DNA of 16,222 nucleotides from Candidatus Zixiibacteriota bacterium (lineage in GTDB: Bacteria > SM23-81): positions 1-16,222 of the forward strand of contig DAOVRJ010000020.1 of assembly GCA_030628225.1 (NCBI GenBank). Direction: 5' to 3'. Shown here in pieces: positions 13,417 to 16,222 of the stretch. The position numbers were made by a program, and so were the translations under genes. The notes beneath the pieces are model-generated. The model saw only the letters and a program-made list of their open reading frames with translations, had not been told where the DNA came from and ran no database searches. Position 1 is the first letter of the stretch; each line of letters opens with the position of its first letter.

Positions 13417-14310
13417 ATGGAGATCACCACCATCGTCCCGGGGGACCTGCCGGCCCTGAGCCGCTTTTGCAACCAGAACATCGAATACGACACATTCACC
13501 CCGCAGCTCATCGAGGACAAAACCTTCGGGGACCCACACTTCGATCCCGAAAGCGTCCTGGTGAGCAAGGAGGGGGGCCGGATCGTGGCTTTCATGCCCG
13601 GGCTGTGGAAGGAAAAGGACGGCCGGCGTGTGGGCTGGATAAAGTGGTTTGCCGTAGAGCGGGACCGAAGGCGCCGGGGGATCGGGTCGCTCCTGTTGGA
13701 GGAGCTGGAGGATCGTTTCCGAAAACAGGGGGTTCAGGAGATCCGCGTCTCCGACTGCGCCCCCAACTATCTCCAGCCGGGCATCGATCCCCGCAACACC
13801 GCAGCCGTGGCCTTTCTGCTCAGAAGAGGCTATGCCAAGACGGGGGATTTCTTCCACATGGAGACGGAACTGGCCGAGCTGGATTTGAAGACGGAACAGA
13901 GGGAAAAAACCTTAGGGGAAGAGGGATTCAGCTTTCGTCGGCTGGAACTTCAAGATCGCGAAGGATTTCTGGCTTTTTTGGGGGGAGATCCCCGCGAGGA
14001 GGCCTACCGGGTGGACAAATGCTATCAGCAGGAGCCCATCAGCTGCCACATCGCTCTGCACGGTGGGAACGTGGTGGCCTACGCCCAGTACGATGTGGAC
14101 CGTCCCGGCTGGTTCGGGGGCATGCGTACCGCCGACCAATTCCGCCGAACCAAAGGACTGGGTACCATCCTGTTCAAGCGGTGCCTGGCGGATATGCGCC
14201 GGCTGGGCTATCGCAGCGCGCTCATCGGCTGGGTGGCTCCCCTGTACTTCTACGCCAAGATCGTTGATGCCCGGGTGTGTAGGACGATGTGGCTGATGCG
14301 CAAGAGTTGA
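13417..14310 (+). CDS. Two-domain GNAT N-acetyltransferase
   Basis: A 297-residue protein; ATG 13417 is preceded by AAGGAAAG. Residues about 1-150 are a complete GNAT domain: the acetyl-CoA motif A is WFAVERDRRRRGIGSLLLEE (77-96), with the R-x-x-G-x-G loop at 86-90, and RNTAAVAFLLRRGYAKTG (126-143) closes it. Residues about 170-295 form a second, more divergent GNAT domain with RRTKGLGTILFKRCL (243-257) and a shortened end (LYFYAKIVDARVCRTMWLMRK) where FYxKLGF is usual. The acceptor is not readable; tandem GNAT proteins act on antibiotics, small amines or thiols. The stop codon lies at the start of a purine-rich repetitive stretch (14303-14340), so the natural C-terminus may have been altered by repeat sequence. 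Transcribed alone. Confidence 0.82.
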   Translation: MEITTIVPGDLPALSRFCNQNIEYDTFTPQLIEDKTFGDPHFDPESVLVSKEGGRIVAFMPGLWKEKDGRRVGWIKWFAVERDRRRRGIGSLLLEELEDRFRKQGVQEIRVSDCAPNYLQPGIDPRNTAAVAFLLRRGYAKTGDFFHMETELAELDLKTEQREKTLGEEGFSFRRLELQDREGFLAFLGGDPREEAYRVDKCYQQEPISCHIALHGGNVVAYAQYDVDRPGWFGGMRTADQFRRTKGLGTILFKRCLADMRRLGYRSALIGWVAPLYFYAKIVDARVCRTMWLMRKS

Positions 14311-14402
14311 GAGAGCTCGGAGAGGTGGGAGAGTTGGAAAGGCAGATGCTGGATGCTAGATACTGGATCCTGGATAAAGGCAAATACAATGCAAAGGCGG
14401 AG

Positions 14403-14430
14403 ATTCGAGATTCGAGAATCGAGATTCGTA
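14403..14430. repeat. Heptad array ATTCGAG
   Basis: ATTCGAG, ATTCGAG, AATCGAG, ATTCGTA in exact phase. TTCGAGAATCGA is nearly self-complementary, so the array can fold on itself. Confidence 0.85.
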
Positions 14431-14456
14431 AAAGCAGCGTTCAACTGCCATTCATA

Positions 14457-14491
14457 TTTTGCATTTTTCACTTTTCATTTTTCATTTTGCA
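14457..14491. repeat. Heptad array (TTTTNCA family), copy 3
   Basis: TTTTGCA, TTTTTCA, CTTTTCA, TTTTTCA, TTTTGCA: five exact-phase units with CA at 14462, 14469, 14476, 14483 and 14490. A G/C-rich hairpin follows 16 bases later, as beside copies 1 and 2. Confidence 0.88.
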
Positions 14492-14507
14492 TTTATTATT
14501 CGTAGGT

Positions 14508-14533
14508 GCCGTCGGGTGGCCTCACCCGACGGC
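14508..14533. repeat. Perfect 11-bp palindromic hairpin
   Basis: GCCGTCGGGTG (14508-14518) and CACCCGACGGC (14523-14533) with loop GCCT. GTAGGT precedes it. No T-run on either strand, though it sits between convergent genes and could still hinder read-through. Confidence 0.8.
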
Positions 14534-14602
14534 CCGGTGGATCCAGGATCATTCTTTAATGACACCCATAATTCTTGCGACGAGGCAGAAAAAGGAAGGG
14601 TA

Positions 14603-16126
14603 TTAGCTTTTTGTGGGGATCTTGCCCAGCCGCTGGTTGAGTTCCCGGCGTCTTTTCAGAGCACGCTGGCGAGCCACGGTCTTGTTCCACAGCTTCATGC
14701 GCTCGGATCGCTTGGCGTCGGTATTGCCCGGGTGCCGCCGGTAGCGGTACAGCACCTGGTGTACCCGGTCCAGATCGTATTTCTCGGTGACCTTCAATAC
14801 CAGATCGTAATCCTCGCCATAGTGGCCCAGCTCTTTCTCGTCGAAGCCCCCGAACTCGGCGATGACCTTCCTGTGCCACACCCGCACCGCCCCGGCCCCA
14901 TCGCAGCGCATGATGTTGTTGCGGCTGTATTCTAAGTGTTTGATGACCCCGAACTCCTCCAGAACCTGTCCCGATTCATCCATCAAATCGTAATAGGAAA
15001 CGGCCAGCCCGGCCTTGGGATGGCTCTCCAGATGGTCTGTCATGGCCTTCAGGGTGCCGGGCAGATACTCGTCGTCGGAGTCCAACTGGGCGATATACTT
15101 GCCCCGGGCCGCCCGCCAGCCCAGGTTCAGGGACAGCGCGATGACATTCTCGCTGTTCTCGATGAGCCGCACCCGGGAGTCCTTCTTGGCAATCTCTCTT
15201 ACCACATCTCTGGTCCCGTCCGTGGAGCCGTTGTCCACCACCACCACCTCGATCTGCTGCAAAGTACCCCGCAGAACACTCTCCATGGCCCTGCCGATGA
15301 ACCGCTCCCGGTCGTAGACGGGGATGACCACGCTGGCCAGTACCTCGAATTTCTCGTCAGGGCCGTAGATCACCTGCTGGTTCTGGTGATCAAGAAAGGC
15401 TTTTCGCCGCTTGAGCATCTGGTAGCAGGCCCGCTCGATCTCCTGCTCTTCTTCCTTATTGTAAAACAGGTAGGAAAAACCTCCATATTTGCCGCTGCCC
15501 GGAAAGAATAGCTTTGAAGCCCCAATGTTGGCCTGCTCTCGCTCCTCCTGGCTGACCTGGACATCGTAGAGCGCACGGGAGAGATGGATGATCCCGTATT
15601 TCTCCATCAGGCGTAGCTGCAGATCATAGTCATGCGCCGAGTTATAGCCTTCATCCCAGCCAGAAAGCTCCTTCAGTGCCTGGGTGCGGCAGGCCCGGAT
15701 GTGGCCGAAATCGAAGCGCTCGGTGATGTCGCCGAAGTAATCCATCAGCTTCCTGTCTTCCCGGGTGCTATCGGGCAGAACCTCCTGGTAGTCGGCGTAG
15801 AACATGGCCGCCCGGGGGTTGTTCCCGGCCGCCTGGAGCAAAGCAGCGCAGGCATCCGGGTGCAGCCGGATGTTGGGCGGCAGCTCCATGAAGATCTCTC
15901 CCTGAGCCCGGGAGAGGGCCTGGTTGCGCATGGCGGCGATGTTGTCGAACTGCCCGGGCAGATCGACCGCTCTCTTCTCTGATTCCAGAACCACTCTGGC
16001 CGGCCGGGAGGTGGTCCCCTGTCCACAGTGATCGACCATCAGGATCTCGATGTCCTCGAGATCCTGGTCGACAAGGCCGCTGAGCTGAATATCCACCGCC
16101 TGATCCTGGCAGTAGATGGGCAACAC
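14603..16126 (-). CDS. Two-domain family 2 glycosyltransferase, possible 5' damage
   Basis: 507 residues from GTG 16126. Residues about 258-460 are a full GT2 (GT-A) domain: ASVVIPVYDRERFIGRAMES (264-283), EVVVVDNGSTDGT (293-305), the nucleotide-sugar motif QLDSDDEY (347-354), GGFDE (426-430) and HYGEDYDL (435-442). Residues about 1-200 are a second GT2-like domain that keeps its outline (LPIYCQDQA, GWDEGYNSAHDYDLQL at 156-171) but has ELPPN where DxD is expected, so it is probably non-catalytic. Enzymes of this class transfer sugars onto lipid, glycan or protein acceptors at the cytoplasmic membrane; no membrane segment is visible. GTG 16126 lacks a ribosome site and begins exactly on the first beta strand. 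An ATG at 16183 is in frame but separated by TGA at 16135-16133, which suggests a nonsense mutation or sequence error. Confidence 0.83.
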   Translation of the reverse strand: MLPIYCQDQAVDIQLSGLVDQDLEDIEILMVDHCGQGTTSRPARVVLESEKRAVDLPGQFDNIAAMRNQALSRAQGEIFMELPPNIRLHPDACAALLQAAGNNPRAAMFYADYQEVLPDSTREDRKLMDYFGDITERFDFGHIRACRTQALKELSGWDEGYNSAHDYDLQLRLMEKYGIIHLSRALYDVQVSQEEREQANIGASKLFFPGSGKYGGFSYLFYNKEEEQEIERACYQMLKRRKAFLDHQNQQVIYGPDEKFEVLASVVIPVYDRERFIGRAMESVLRGTLQQIEVVVVDNGSTDGTRDVVREIAKKDSRVRLIENSENVIALSLNLGWRAARGKYIAQLDSDDEYLPGTLKAMTDHLESHPKAGLAVSYYDLMDESGQVLEEFGVIKHLEYSRNNIMRCDGAGAVRVWHRKVIAEFGGFDEKELGHYGEDYDLVLKVTEKYDLDRVHQVLYRYRRHPGNTDAKRSERMKLWNKTVARQRALKRRRELNQRLGKIPTKS

Positions 16127-16222
16127 ATAGGTTCAGTTTTTGGGGCTTTGAAGTTTCCAGAAACGAAGTTTGAGCGCAGGCATAACATATTTACAGTCTA
16201 TGAAGATAAGTCTATGATCGCA

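Larger units (their letters stand above)
14344..14551. repeat. Heptad inverted-repeat element (GGATNCT family), copy 3, with nested arrays
   Basis: The left arm 14344-14378 has five in-phase heptamers AGATGCT, GGATGCT, AGATACT, GGATCCT, GGATAAA. A short right arm TGGATCC, AGGATCA lies at 14538-14551. Unlike copies 1 and 2, the spacer contains two other heptad arrays and a hairpin. Confidence 0.78.
14311..14602. other. Intergenic region composed of heptad arrays and a hairpin
   Basis: Almost all of this gap between convergent genes is repeat: a GAG-rich stretch (14311-14340), GGATNCT arms (14344-14378 and 14538-14551), ATTCGAG heptads (14403-14430), TTTTNCA heptads (14457-14491) and a hairpin (14508-14533). 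Open frames here on both strands are translations of the repeats. Confidence 0.75.

Noticed and set aside
13312-13857. 181-codon minus-strand open frame
   Set aside because: It is the shadow of the GNAT gene plus heptad element B. The opposite frame has clear GNAT motifs.
14344-14491. CRISPR array
   Set aside because: Units are contiguous 7-base tandems without unique spacers of 25-40 bases, and there are no cas genes.
16133-16135. Recoded TGA (selenocysteine or alternative code)
   Set aside because: TGA terminates the genes at 1929 and 14310, no selenocysteine insertion structure is apparent, and the residue lies in a poorly conserved N-terminal leader.

Overview
The window reads as a piece of a GC-rich Gram-negative bacterial chromosome, probably from an uncultured candidate phylum of the kind that carries many secreted beta-propeller, FN3 and tail-fibre-like proteins (the Zixibacteria / TA06 / Latescibacteria style of proteome). 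That placement is inference from gene style only; no rRNA, tRNA or other marker is present. Ten protein genes are supported. There is no convincing mobile element, CRISPR array, tRNA or restriction/defence module.

Layout. (1) 1-4248, plus strand: a probable operon of a 5'-truncated GHL10 (PF02638, DUF187) glycosyl-hydrolase-like protein, a parvulin-type PPIase lipoprotein and a second, multidomain secreted GHL10 protein, closed by a branched intrinsic terminator at 4274-4325. (2) 4550-5353, minus: nagB, glucosamine-6-phosphate deaminase, with a clear sigma70-type promoter that fixes its start. (3) 10157-5991, minus: a two-gene operon of an 838-aa secreted fibre-like protein with seven GIGT-type repeats, followed 15 bases later by a streptopain (C10) cysteine protease. 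(4) 12850-11013, minus: a 397-aa paralogue of the fibre-like protein and a 191-aa secreted FN3 protein, with a terminator at 10885-10910. (5) 13417-14310, plus: a two-domain GNAT acetyltransferase. (6) 16126-14603, minus: a two-domain GT2 glycosyltransferase whose 5' end may be damaged.

The secreted proteins dominate. The GHL10 proteins, the foldase between them and nagB fit a cell-wall or polysaccharide degradation and amino-sugar salvage theme, although nagB has its own promoter and convergent orientation. The fibre-like and FN3 proteins look like cell-surface or extracellular structural components, and the co-transcribed C10 protease could process them or their targets.

The most unusual content lies between the genes. 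All five larger intergenic regions are built largely from short tandem arrays with a period of exactly 7 bases. I see at least five different heptamer families (GGGGTTA; GGATNCT; TTTTNCA; ATTCGAG; CGTGGAT/ATCCACG). Arrays usually occur as inverted pairs around a spacer, are nested or mosaic, and are mixed with G/C-rich hairpins. Two of the GGGGTTA elements, 8.8 kb apart and in opposite orientation, share a conserved core in their spacer. This architecture is the best candidate here for an undescribed dispersed repeat system.
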